DNA of 64,000 bases, from positions 62,001-126,000 of IMG/VR virus record IMGVR_UViG_3300020084_000003; one strand, written 5' to 3'. Shown one piece after another: positions 37,979 through 45,575 of the stretch. Every line of letters starts with the position of its first letter. Positions within the stretch are counted from its first letter, which is position 1. The translations under genes were made by a program, and so were the position numbers. Under the pieces are notes generated by a model. The model was given only the letters and a program-made list of their open reading frames with translations. It had not been told where the DNA came from and did no database searches. The stretch is from a virus.

Positions 37979-38944
37979 ATGACAGTCGAAAACCTAGCAG
38001 AAGAAGGCAAGATCATGAGCGCCGATGGCGTTTCACACGTGCCGACCCCTGTAGACGGTGAAGGTGGCAAAGTCAAAGATCGCAAAGCTGACTTGAAAAA
38101 GAAAGTTGATCCTAACGCCGAAACCCTACCAGAGCCTCCACTATCCGAAGGCGAAGAAACCGAAGAAGGTAAAGATACCGTAGTTGAAGGCGAGACTGAT
38201 GTTCTTCGCGTATTCGAAGGTGTTGAACTATCTGAGGAAGCTAAACACAAGTTGAAAGTAGTTTTTGAAGCTGCTGTTGCTGCGGAAGCAGAAGCTATTG
38301 TTGAAGCAAAACTAGAAGCTGAAAAAGCTGCTATTGTTGAAGCTCACGATGCCGAAGTTGCTGCTCTAAAAGAAGCACACGAAGCTCAAATTGCTGAACT
38401 TGAAGAAAATCTAAATACATTTATGGAAGATGCTTCCGCTAAATGGCTAGAAGAAAACAGAATTGCAATTCAAGACGCTAGAACTGTAGAAATCGCAGAA
38501 GCTTTTGTTAACAGCATGAAAGACTTGTTCGTAGAGCATGAAATCATGGTTGACGTTGACAATGCAGAAGCTATCGCAGCATTGGAAGAAGAACTTGCAA
38601 CCGCAAATGCTAACACAAATGAAGCTATTCTAGAAGGCATTGCTGCTAGAAAAGAATTGGCAGAATTGAAATCTGAGTTGATTTTCACCGAAGTTTCTGA
38701 GGGACTAACAACCAGCCAGTCTGAAAAACTACGTTCTCTTTCAAAGAAACTAGTTAAAGAAGACGCAGACACCTTCAAACAAGATTTGATTTCTATTAAA
38801 GAATCATTCTTCCAGAGTCAGATTGTTGTTGAGGAAAAAGAAGAAGCGCCTATCGTTAAAGAAGAGCCAACCGCAACTGCTTTGAGTGAAGATGTTCACA
38901 TTAATGCAATTGCTCAAGCAATCAACGCGCGTAATTTCGCATAA
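37979..38944 (+). CDS. gp22: Prohead core scaffolding protein gp22
   Basis: A 321-aa acidic, largely helical protein in the gp22 position (T4 gp22 is 269 aa). Residues about 80-215 are nearly uninterrupted Ala/Glu/Lys helix with heptad character, for example FEAAVAAEAEAIVEAKLEAE, as expected for the scaffold core. The C-terminal part (VSEGLTTSQSEKLRSLSKKL) resembles the conserved gp22 end, and the last residues (INAIAQAINARNF) probably bind the capsid or portal. The first 80 residues are Pro/Glu-rich and disordered-looking. RBS is AAGGAGA. Likely degraded by gp21 during maturation. Confidence 0.88.
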   Translation: MTVENLAEEGKIMSADGVSHVPTPVDGEGGKVKDRKADLKKKVDPNAETLPEPPLSEGEETEEGKDTVVEGETDVLRVFEGVELSEEAKHKLKVVFEAAVAAEAEAIVEAKLEAEKAAIVEAHDAEVAALKEAHEAQIAELEENLNTFMEDASAKWLEENRIAIQDARTVEIAEAFVNSMKDLFVEHEIMVDVDNAEAIAALEEELATANANTNEAILEGIAARKELAELKSELIFTEVSEGLTTSQSEKLRSLSKKLVKEDADTFKQDLISIKESFFQSQIVVEEKEEAPIVKEEPTATALSEDVHINAIAQAINARNFA

Positions 38945-38945
38945 T

Positions 38946-38953
38946 TATAAATA
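38946..38953 (+). promoter_or_regulatory. T4-type late promoter box before major capsid gene
   Basis: TATAAATA, 37 bp upstream of the gp23 start and just after the scaffold stop codon. Confidence 0.82.
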
Positions 38954-38989
38954 ATATTATTAAGTTTTAAACTAAGGAGAGATAAAACG

Positions 38990-40318
38990 ATGACTCTGGA
39001 AAACCGTGAGATATCCAAAAGATGGGCACCGATTCTTGAAAATACAAATTTCGCGCCTATCGAATCAAATGTCAAGAGAGACACAACTGCTGTCGTTCTT
39101 GAAAACACTCTAAAAGCTTTGCAGGAAGATGGTTCTTCTGCAAGTCTTACTAGCTTGCTAGAAACACACACCAACGCCGCAGGCACCGGTGGTTACTCTA
39201 GTGCAGCTAATGCTGGTGGTCCTGTTGCTGGTTACGACCCTGTGTTGATTTCACTTGTTCGTCGTGCAATGCCTAACCTAATTGCTTACGATATTGCTGG
39301 CGTTCAGCCAATGACCGGTCCTACTGGCCTAGTCTTCGCAATGCGTTCACGTTATGTTAGCCAAACTGGCCCAGAAGCATTCTACGGTGAAGCTAACACC
39401 GCATTTTCTGGTGATAGAACAGCTACCGGTGGCACTCCAAACTTCCCACATTCTGGTTCTATTCCGGGTGCTGGTGTATCAAATGGTGTAGCCATGACAA
39501 CTGCTGCTGCCGAAGCTCTAGGTTCCATTCCCGGCACCAATGACTTCGCTGAGATGGCTTTCAGCATCGAAAAAGTTGCTGTTCAAGCTAGATCACGTGC
39601 TTTGAAAGCAGAATACACCACTGAACTAGCACAAGACTTGAAAGCTGTTCATGGTCTAAACGCAGAAGCCGAATTGGCAAACATCCTGTCCTCAGAAATC
39701 ATTGTTGAAATCAACCGTGAGTTGATCCGTAGCATTTGGACTTCTGCTGTCGCCGGTGCTGCTGAGACTGCTGTTGCAGGCACATTCGACCTTGACGTTG
39801 ACGCAAATGGCCGTTGGTCAGTTGAGAAATTCAAGGGCTTGATGTTCCAAATCGACCGTGAAGCTAACGCTATCGCTAAAGCTACACGTAGAGGTAAAGG
39901 TAACATCGTTATTTGTTCCTCAGACGTTGCTTCTGCGCTACAAATGGCTGGTGTTCTAGACTACACCCCTGCTTTGAATTCAAATGCTCTAAACGTAGAC
40001 GATACTGGTAATACCTTCGCTGGTGTTCTAAACGGTCGTTACCGCGTTTATATCGACCCATATGCTGCTGGTCAGTATCTAGTTGTCGGTTATAAAGGTG
40101 CATCTTCATTCGACGCTGGTTTGTTCTACTGCCCATACGTCCCAATGCAAATGGTCCGTGCAATCGGTGAGCATTCATTCCAGCCGAAAATTGGCTTCAA
40201 AACCCGCTACGGCATGGTTGCGAACCCATTCTCCGGTGGTGCTAACCCTTCTGATGGTTCTATCGTTGCTAACTCCAACGTTTACTACCGTAAGATTTAC
40301 ATCGAAAACTTGATGTAA
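38990..40318 (+). CDS. gp23: Major capsid protein gp23
   Basis: A 442-aa HK97-fold major capsid protein of the T4 gp23 family (521 aa in T4). Diagnostic segments are GGPVAGYDPVLISLVRRAMP, NLIAYDIAGVQPMTGPTGLV and FAMRSRYV early on, and the C-terminal EHSFQPKIGFKTRYGMVANP. Possible gp21 cleavage sites of the LxE type are LQE (44-46) and LLE (56-58). Base composition is higher in GC than its neighbours, with many CGT/GGT/GCT codons, which fits very high expression. RBS is AAGGAGAG. A UUCG-loop terminator follows. No gp24-like vertex gene follows it. Confidence 0.96.
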   Translation: MTLENREISKRWAPILENTNFAPIESNVKRDTTAVVLENTLKALQEDGSSASLTSLLETHTNAAGTGGYSSAANAGGPVAGYDPVLISLVRRAMPNLIAYDIAGVQPMTGPTGLVFAMRSRYVSQTGPEAFYGEANTAFSGDRTATGGTPNFPHSGSIPGAGVSNGVAMTTAAAEALGSIPGTNDFAEMAFSIEKVAVQARSRALKAEYTTELAQDLKAVHGLNAEAELANILSSEIIVEINRELIRSIWTSAVAGAAETAVAGTFDLDVDANGRWSVEKFKGLMFQIDREANAIAKATRRGKGNIVICSSDVASALQMAGVLDYTPALNSNALNVDDTGNTFAGVLNGRYRVYIDPYAAGQYLVVGYKGASSFDAGLFYCPYVPMQMVRAIGEHSFQPKIGFKTRYGMVANPFSGGANPSDGSIVANSNVYYRKIYIENLM

Positions 40319-40337
40319 GTTTTACTTAATCTAAAAG

Positions 40338-40363
40338 AAAAGAGGGCTTCGGCCCTCTTTTTT
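40338..40363. terminator. Bidirectional terminator between gp23 and nadE
   Basis: A perfect 10-bp stem, AAAAGAGGGC and GCCCTCTTTT, with a TTCG tetraloop (40348-40351). T-runs on both strands mean it can end both the late + strand unit and the - strand nadE unit. Confidence 0.92.
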
Positions 40364-40373
40364 TATTCGCGTA

Positions 40374-41483
40374 TTAGAACATTGGACTGTCTGGAACAGT
40401 AGTCGCAATCTCAGTATAGTGTAATAGTTCTAGTTTATTCACTACACCATCTGTTACTCTAATTGTTCCGTATCGTTTGAACCATGTTGAATAAATTCTG
40501 TCTAGAAAGATTTTAAGCTTTTCTTTATCTTGTTCAGATGCTTCCATTTCATCTGATACGCCTAGAAGAATTACCTCTTCAACCATTTCATGGTCAAACT
40601 TGATATGCTCAATGCCTGTTTTTGCTTCCATATATTTGTTAGTAATTCCGACTAATGAAAGATATGATATCGTGAGAATATCCCATTCAAGATAAGTCAT
40701 ACCAAGTTGGTCTTCATCTGAATTTGAAATGCCTAATCCGTCCGTAGGGACAACGCGCCAGAACTTTTCGGGCAGACCTAGCTCTTGTGCAATTACAGGA
40801 ATTTCTGTGGATTTGAAGAAGCTTTGTAGAGGGGCAAAGTCTCCCACATCACCGTTCACTGTGAATAAGCCTGCTGAATATTCTGAGAAATTGTCAGTGC
40901 TTACCACAATGCCATTTACAGACTTGGCAGCATCATACAGGTATGTCATACGCAGTCTAGCATATACATTTCCCCTACGTATATTGTAATCACTGGAATT
41001 TTCAGAATCTAATCCAATATCATCTACCATAACACTTGCTGCATAAGTCAAATCTTTGTAGTTGAGTTTAATGCCAAGAAATTCACACACTTCTTTTGCA
41101 AGATCGACTTCTTTTGGTTTTTGATTAATAGGAAGGGTATATGCGTGAATTTTAATGTCTGAGTTTTTTGCTTGTGCTGCTTTAAGAACGGCTAGAACGG
41201 TTGCGGAATCTGCGCCACCTGAAACGCCTACAACAAAGTTTGTAATGCCCGTTGCATCAACATAATCTATAACTGAACTTACAACATAATCCGTAATATC
41301 TTGCTCATGTCCATGATAAAAATATAGTGGTTTACAAACTACGCTTTTTAGCATATGGTGCATCCAAGGGCTTAGTGGTTCTGCTTCATTCTGTCGGGAG
41401 TTGTAAAGAATTCGTTCAAAAATCCCGTTGTCATATTCGATTGCAGCATTGGTAGCATTTTCTAGCATAGATTTTACATCCAT
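40374..41483 (-). CDS. nadE: NAD synthetase (NadE)
   Basis: A 369-aa ATP-dependent NAD synthetase that amidates nicotinic acid adenine dinucleotide to NAD. The PP-loop SGGADS is at residues 88-93. The NIRRGNVYARLRM segment (167-179), STDNFSEYSAGLFTVNGDVG (195-214) with following DFAPL, and VPTDGLG are all diagnostic. There is no N-terminal glutaminase domain, so ammonia is the likely nitrogen donor. It is longer than usual (about 275 aa) through an 80-residue N-terminal extension. The frame runs 5 codons upstream to a TTG, but ATG at 41483 has AAAGGAAG at the right distance and is chosen. The SLOG-like gene lies 11 bp upstream. Confidence 0.93.
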   Translation of the reverse strand: MDVKSMLENATNAAIEYDNGIFERILYNSRQNEAEPLSPWMHHMLKSVVCKPLYFYHGHEQDITDYVVSSVIDYVDATGITNFVVGVSGGADSATVLAVLKAAQAKNSDIKIHAYTLPINQKPKEVDLAKEVCEFLGIKLNYKDLTYAASVMVDDIGLDSENSSDYNIRRGNVYARLRMTYLYDAAKSVNGIVVSTDNFSEYSAGLFTVNGDVGDFAPLQSFFKSTEIPVIAQELGLPEKFWRVVPTDGLGISNSDEDQLGMTYLEWDILTISYLSLVGITNKYMEAKTGIEHIKFDHEMVEEVILLGVSDEMEASEQDKEKLKIFLDRIYSTWFKRYGTIRVTDGVVNKLELLHYTEIATTVPDSPMF

Positions 41484-41494
41484 GTGTCTTCCTT

Positions 41495-41995
41495 TCAAAT
41501 AAAATTTTCTAAGTAGTATTTAATCTCTGGTATCTGAGTCGCAAAATTAAATACTGGAATGTTATACAACTTGGCGATGCGAATCGCTTGGGCTGTCCCA
41601 CCTGTCATCTCACCATTTGGCGTCCAGCACAATATGAAAGATGCAGGCGTTTTAAGATCATCTCCTAACACCTGATTTGCATTTCTTGACATATATAACT
41701 GACCGTCTTCGTTGAGCCTGTTTGGTTTCGGATGCAGCTTTTTGGTGTAGTAGTCGTTAAAGGGTGGAATGATATAATCCTTACCGTTGACGAATTTTTT
41801 CTGAAACCCATCGAACGGAAGGTATATCCGTCTACCCTCTGGTGGTGCGCCTTCTTCAAAGAAAGAATCTGCACCAGCCGCACCGCCAGACCTTAGTATA
41901 TAACCTTTCTCATAAAGAAAAGTTGCAGTGTTTGCCATGATAGATTTGAACTTAGTAGGAGTCGCGCGACTTCCTATTCCTGCATAATACTTCAT
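41495..41995 (-). CDS. SLOG/DprA-like Rossmann-fold nucleotide-binding protein
   Basis: A 166-aa protein with the opening YAGIGSRATP and RSGGAAGADSFFEEGA (about residues 35-50), the paired motifs of the SLOG (SMF/DprA-LOG) superfamily. The later SFILCWTPNGEMTGGTAQAI motif (about 119-138) completes the nucleotide-binding site. SLOG proteins bind nucleotides or NAD-derived molecules such as ADP-ribose, and some are nucleotide hydrolases. Placement immediately upstream of nadE, in the same transcript, suggests a link to NAD metabolites; this is inference. Its start overlaps the stop of the PTH2-like gene (ATGA). Confidence 0.8.
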   Translation of the reverse strand: MKYYAGIGSRATPTKFKSIMANTATFLYEKGYILRSGGAAGADSFFEEGAPPEGRRIYLPFDGFQKKFVNGKDYIIPPFNDYYTKKLHPKPNRLNEDGQLYMSRNANQVLGDDLKTPASFILCWTPNGEMTGGTAQAIRIAKLYNIPVFNFATQIPEIKYYLENFI

Positions 41996-42390
41996 GGGTG
42001 AAGAGACATATCACTCAGAACAAATTTCACTTGATCCATTACATTCTCATCTGCGTATACATACGCACACGTGGCAATGTTTAGATAATGAATTGCAGTG
42101 CCATCAATGAGTGGATAGGTTGGATCGACAACCAAATCTGCGAGAATATTACCCATAGACCAAAGCATTGAGATTTTCTTTTCAATGTTAGAAATAGAAC
42201 CTCCGTCCAGAACATACACTGTTCCAAAACCTTGATTAGTTTCTTGGGTCCAAGAAGAAATATCTTTGCCAACTTTGGCGGCATTATTTACAAACGCATT
42301 AGAGGCATGGCTTGCTTGAGCCATCATTTTTCCTGCATTGGCCGAATTCATGTCTGTTCTCATTATGATGTATAGAACTGATTTTGTCAT
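41992..42390 (-). CDS. PTH2-like peptidyl-tRNA hydrolase family protein
   Basis: A 132-aa protein whose N-terminus (VLYIIMRTDMNSANAGKMMA, then QASHASNAFV) matches the PTH2 family motif in which a [VI]-x-R-x-D-[LM] strand is followed by GK-x-x-AQ-x-x-HA. PTH2 enzymes release peptides from stalled peptidyl-tRNA. The C-terminal half is less typical and the usual DAG-T loop is not obvious, so activity is uncertain. It is in a tight operon between the YqeY-like gene (4 bp) and the SLOG gene (4-bp overlap). Confidence 0.75.
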   Translation of the reverse strand: MTKSVLYIIMRTDMNSANAGKMMAQASHASNAFVNNAAKVGKDISSWTQETNQGFGTVYVLDGGSISNIEKKISMLWSMGNILADLVVDPTYPLIDGTAIHYLNIATCAYVYADENVMDQVKFVLSDMSLHP

Positions 42391-42394
42391 TTAT

Positions 42395-42820
42395 TTAATC
42401 CGATAGTTTTTCGTCAATTATCTTGCCTGCAAGCTTCATGTCTACTGATTGCCCATACTTAGCCTTGACCTCTTTCATATACAGACCTTTGTTGGGGTTG
42501 TCAAGTGAAATAGAGTTGATGAAGGCACGAAGATCATCTTCGCTGACCATCTGCGGAAGATACAATTCTAAAATCTCATTTTGAAATGATAGGCTTGCAT
42601 TCGTCGCTTCTGATTTAGATACTTCCAGAATTTCATTATTTTTCTGAATAATCTTCTTGATAGCTGCAATGGCTTCATCATCCGTAGTCTCACGGTTGCC
42701 AGCATTTTTACCAATAGCCTCTAGAGAGCCAATCACAAAGCTTAGAAATGATGCCACATCTTTTTGTTTATTTTTAAGTGCCGAAACTCTGGCAGCTTTA
42801 ATATCTGATATTACTGACAT
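42395..42820 (-). CDS. GatB/YqeY domain protein
   Basis: A 141-aa YqeY-like protein (usual length about 147 aa). The family pattern is clear: an initial helix ending VSALKNKQKD, then ETTDDEAIAAIKKIIQKNNE, FQNEILELYLPQMVSEDDLR, and GLYMKEVKAKYGQSVDMKLA near the C-terminus. The domain is related to the tRNA-binding tail of GatB amidotransferase; its biological role is not settled. The start overlaps the preceding gene's end by 10 bp (ATGTCAGTAA), indicating coupling. Confidence 0.88.
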   Translation of the reverse strand: MSVISDIKAARVSALKNKQKDVASFLSFVIGSLEAIGKNAGNRETTDDEAIAAIKKIIQKNNEILEVSKSEATNASLSFQNEILELYLPQMVSEDDLRAFINSISLDNPNKGLYMKEVKAKYGQSVDMKLAGKIIDEKLSD

Positions 42821-43089
42821 TTTACTTTCCTTTTAAATTTATTAAAATACTTACTATCGACTTTGTTAATTGATACCCTACCAGATTTTAAATCGTCCCT
42901 GATTTGTTGGAATTCGTTTTCAATCCAAAGATCAACATGACCATTTTCATCCACAATATCATAAATTGAATATTTGTGTAGAAAGCCATTATGTCCCGGT
43001 AGATTGGTTTCAATTACAATGCCGCTGATGCAACCTTCATTGTCATTCCAGTGAAAATCCCACCAAATATCCCAAGGACGATTTTGCAT
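42811..43089 (-). CDS. Hypothetical protein
   Basis: A 92-aa protein of unknown family. It is rich in aromatics at the N-terminus (RPWDIWWDFHWND) and ends in a Lys-rich segment (FNKFKRKVKCQ). The gene has a good RBS (GGAG, 7 bp before ATG) and is packed between the GapR-like and YqeY-like genes, so it is probably real and part of the same transcript. Confidence 0.7.
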   Translation of the reverse strand: MQNRPWDIWWDFHWNDNEGCISGIVIETNLPGHNGFLHKYSIYDIVDENGHVDLWIENEFQQIRDDLKSGRVSINKVDSKYFNKFKRKVKCQ

Positions 43090-43093
43090 TTAT

Positions 43094-43354
43094 TTACTCC
43101 ATACCAACGGCAGATTTATATGTTTCTAGAAGAGCTTGCTCTTCCTCAACTGCTGCACGATCACGGGCGCGAAGCTTTACAACCATACCCATAATTTTTG
43201 TATCATACCCTCGCGCCTTGCACTCAGCTTTATGCTCCTTCATGCGGGTAGATACTTCCTTTTTATCGGCATCAATTCCTTCCCAAATTTCAATCATTTG
43301 AAGAAGTTCGCCACTAGCATTTGCGTAGTCGATATCATCGTTTTCATCACTCAT
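43094..43354 (-). CDS. GapR-like DUF2312 nucleoid protein
   Basis: An 86-aa protein that follows the DUF2312/GapR pattern over its whole length: a helix with ELLQMIEIWEGIDADKKEVS, then HKAECKARGYDTKIMGMVVK, LRARDRAAVEEEQALLETYK and a final A-V-G-M. GapR is an alphaproteobacterial protein that clamps overtwisted DNA ahead of replication forks and RNA polymerase. A phage copy could organise phage DNA or interfere with host GapR. This is one of the best host indicators in the window. RBS is AAGGA. Confidence 0.85.
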   Translation of the reverse strand: MSDENDDIDYANASGELLQMIEIWEGIDADKKEVSTRMKEHKAECKARGYDTKIMGMVVKLRARDRAAVEEEQALLETYKSAVGME

Positions 43355-43368
43355 ATTATATTCCTTTA

Positions 43369-43911
43369 TTAACGTAGTTTAAGATGTTCTTCTGTTCCAG
43401 TTTCAAACATATTGCGGACACGCTCAGTAGAAACGGCACGGTAATTTTCGAGATTAATTTTGGGATATCCCATCATGTTGAGAAAAAACCCAGATGGCAT
43501 ATTGCCAAGTTTAATTTTATAATCCCTGACTGCATCAATCATGCGAGTTTGTTCACGTTGAAAGTCTTTGCGTCCACTTTCCATAAGCTGCTGTAGCTTG
43601 ACGTAAACAGTAGAGTCGATGTTAGGATTATCTTCTGCAATTGCTTGAAAGACTGCTTGCGATCCGTTTTCACCATAACGACCTTCAAGGGCGGCAGTAA
43701 TAACTTCACGCAAGTCATCACGTTGCATCTCTGGAACCTGTGCTGCCTCAAAAATGAGGTTTTGATACTGAGATGCAATGTTTACAGCATTATCTTGAAT
43801 TGCAACGATATTTTGTTCAAAGCGATTGCCCATGTTGTTGTATGATACAACAGTCAAGAAAATTGCACCAATGATGACGATAATAGCACCAATACCAATA
43901 AGACTTTTCAT
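43369..43911 (-). CDS. LemA family membrane-anchored protein
   Basis: A 180-aa protein with one N-terminal membrane segment (about residues 4-24, SLIGIGAIIVIIGAIFLTVV) followed by the LemA helical domain: NMGNRFEQNIVAIQDNAVNI, LQQLMESGRKDFQREQTRMI and DYKIKLGNMPSGFFLNMMGY, with the conserved final YP. LemA proteins are anchored in the cytoplasmic membrane; their function is not settled. It is in line with two further membrane-protein genes, a group reminiscent of bacterial lemA loci. Confidence 0.85.
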   Translation of the reverse strand: MKSLIGIGAIIVIIGAIFLTVVSYNNMGNRFEQNIVAIQDNAVNIASQYQNLIFEAAQVPEMQRDDLREVITAALEGRYGENGSQAVFQAIAEDNPNIDSTVYVKLQQLMESGRKDFQREQTRMIDAVRDYKIKLGNMPSGFFLNMMGYPKINLENYRAVSTERVRNMFETGTEEHLKLR

Positions 43912-43923
43912 TTACAATCCCTT

Positions 43924-45030
43924 TCAAAAAATTTCATTACGACAGAAGAAATAAGTCACAGCCGGGGTGACGATTAGAGTTATAACCCACAAAAGAATGT
44001 AGCTGAACCACGATAGTTTAACATCATATTTAAGATAGTCAAACTTTGCTGGATCAGGCTCAACATAGTTGGAATTTATAATCGACCCAACTGTTTGCAA
44101 ATCCTCATAGAGTGAGTTTATATTTTTGTTGACAAAATGATCCTTAATCAGCACTTCAACAGAGCTAGATTCGGACCAACTGAACACTCTCACATATTGA
44201 TACATGTTGTCTGGTTTGTCAAGCCCCAATACGACCACAACATCATTTAGCCTAAAACCATCCCATTTTACCTGCAAAGACGTGGCAAAATCCTCTGGAT
44301 ACTCAGTTACATAAACAATTAGGTTCGCATTGTTGGACATGGCAGAGTTGATTTCGGATAGACGCCTGTTGTGTTCTTTTAAAAATTCTGGCGATACGTC
44401 ATGAGTGAAGACAACCCTATCAATATTATAGTAGTCATAGATGGCAGGCATTTTAACTTTGAGTTCGGGATAGGCATCATCTGAGTGACGAAACAGAGTA
44501 TCCGACGCCGCTTTTACATAATTTGTATAAGATTTCGTGGAGGTTACAGGATCATTCCTTTTTGCATTTTTGTAGAACGGAGGTTCATATACGCCCTGTT
44601 GGTCAACTCGTTCGATCTTGTAATCACCGAGCGTTGTTTTCACATAATACTTTCTCTCCCAAGGATACTTAGGATAGTATTGTGTTTCAAAGTATGTTTC
44701 AGTTTTCATATTACCATCTGCATCGCGGGCGAGGCGAGTTTTAGTAACTGTTCTGGTATAATGAACTTCACACCATGAGTCCTTACTAGTAGACCACGTT
44801 TGCATACACGATCTTTGAACCATTTGTTTGTCAGATACAACACCGTTGACGTGCATGGTATCTGTGACCTGTGAGTAATTATCAATCAAAATGACGCCTG
44901 AAACTACAACAAGTGTCGCTACAAGCTGAACCAGTAGCTCTTTCACACTATATTTACAACTTAAAACATAGTGTGAAACTACCATCACTAGTAGAGCCGG
45001 AATGAAAAACAAAAAGAAATTTAAAAGCAT
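43924..45030 (-). CDS. Membrane protein with TPM-like central domain
   Basis: A 368-aa protein with two N-terminal membrane segments (about 1-25 and 33-51), a large soluble domain and a C-terminal membrane segment (about 337-360). The soluble part includes NLIVYVTEYPEDFATSLQVK followed by NDVVVVLGLDKP, which resembles the TPM domain (variable-length strand, then helix, then V-V-[VL]-hydrophobic strand). TPM-domain proteins often occur beside LemA in bacteria, which supports the reading; I am not certain of it. ATG at 45030 is preferred over the TTG two codons upstream because AAGGA lies 7 bp before it. Confidence 0.6.
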   Translation of the reverse strand: MLLNFFLFFIPALLVMVVSHYVLSCKYSVKELLVQLVATLVVVSGVILIDNYSQVTDTMHVNGVVSDKQMVQRSCMQTWSTSKDSWCEVHYTRTVTKTRLARDADGNMKTETYFETQYYPKYPWERKYYVKTTLGDYKIERVDQQGVYEPPFYKNAKRNDPVTSTKSYTNYVKAASDTLFRHSDDAYPELKVKMPAIYDYYNIDRVVFTHDVSPEFLKEHNRRLSEINSAMSNNANLIVYVTEYPEDFATSLQVKWDGFRLNDVVVVLGLDKPDNMYQYVRVFSWSESSSVEVLIKDHFVNKNINSLYEDLQTVGSIINSNYVEPDPAKFDYLKYDVKLSWFSYILLWVITLIVTPAVTYFFCRNEIF

Positions 45031-45032
45031 TA

Positions 45033-45533
45033 TCAAGTCCTTTTTGATTTATGATGCACTGCAACTACCGTGCGTTGAAATTTGCGAAACATCCTCTCTT
45101 GAACATTCATGTATTCAATCGAAGTCATGAATGCAATCAAAGCAAACGCACAGAATGTCAGAAAGATAGGAACTAGCGTAGGGAAGTATGCAATACACAG
45201 ACCCACGATAGAAAAAATTGAAATCCATCGAAACACGTTGAAAAATATGATGGTGTTGTCATCATACTCCATAAGGGTCAGTTTGCCTTCTTTAATTTTC
45301 TTGGCATATACTTCAACTGTCTTACGGATAATAGTTTCATTTTCTAGAAATTCTTTATCATCTAGTTTAAGAAGAGGGGCGTGATGCATTGTCACTAGGT
45401 AGAAACTGAGGCTCTTAAATAAGTTAAGACCCATAGAAAAAATAAGAAAATAGGTTAGGGCAGTAAATGCCCCAAAATACAGAAACGATCCTACGATTAT
45501 AGGGAACCCAAATAGTGTAAGAAAAATTTTCAT
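45033..45533 (-). CDS. Hypothetical membrane protein
   Basis: A 166-aa protein with N-terminal hydrophobic segments (residues about 3-22 and 24-48) and a second pair (about 100-120 and 122-142), so four probable membrane helices with a basic cytoplasmic tail (RKFQRTVVAVHHKSKRT). It lies 2 bp from the TPM-like gene and has RBS AAGGGG. Family not recognised. Context suggests it works with the LemA and TPM-like proteins at the host membrane. Confidence 0.7.
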   Translation of the reverse strand: MKIFLTLFGFPIIVGSFLYFGAFTALTYFLIFSMGLNLFKSLSFYLVTMHHAPLLKLDDKEFLENETIIRKTVEVYAKKIKEGKLTLMEYDDNTIIFFNVFRWISIFSIVGLCIAYFPTLVPIFLTFCAFALIAFMTSIEYMNVQERMFRKFQRTVVAVHHKSKRT

Positions 45534-45553
45534 TTTATATCCCCTTAAATAAG

Positions 45554-45575
45554 GAAGGTTGCTTACGCAACCTTC
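45554..45575 (-). terminator. Terminator-like hairpin at the end of the DUF932 gene
   Basis: A 9-bp perfect stem, GAAGGTTGC and GCAACCTTC, with a 4-nt loop that contains the DUF932 stop codon. The T-rich tract that follows on the - strand is interrupted (CTTATTT), so efficiency is uncertain. Confidence 0.6.
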
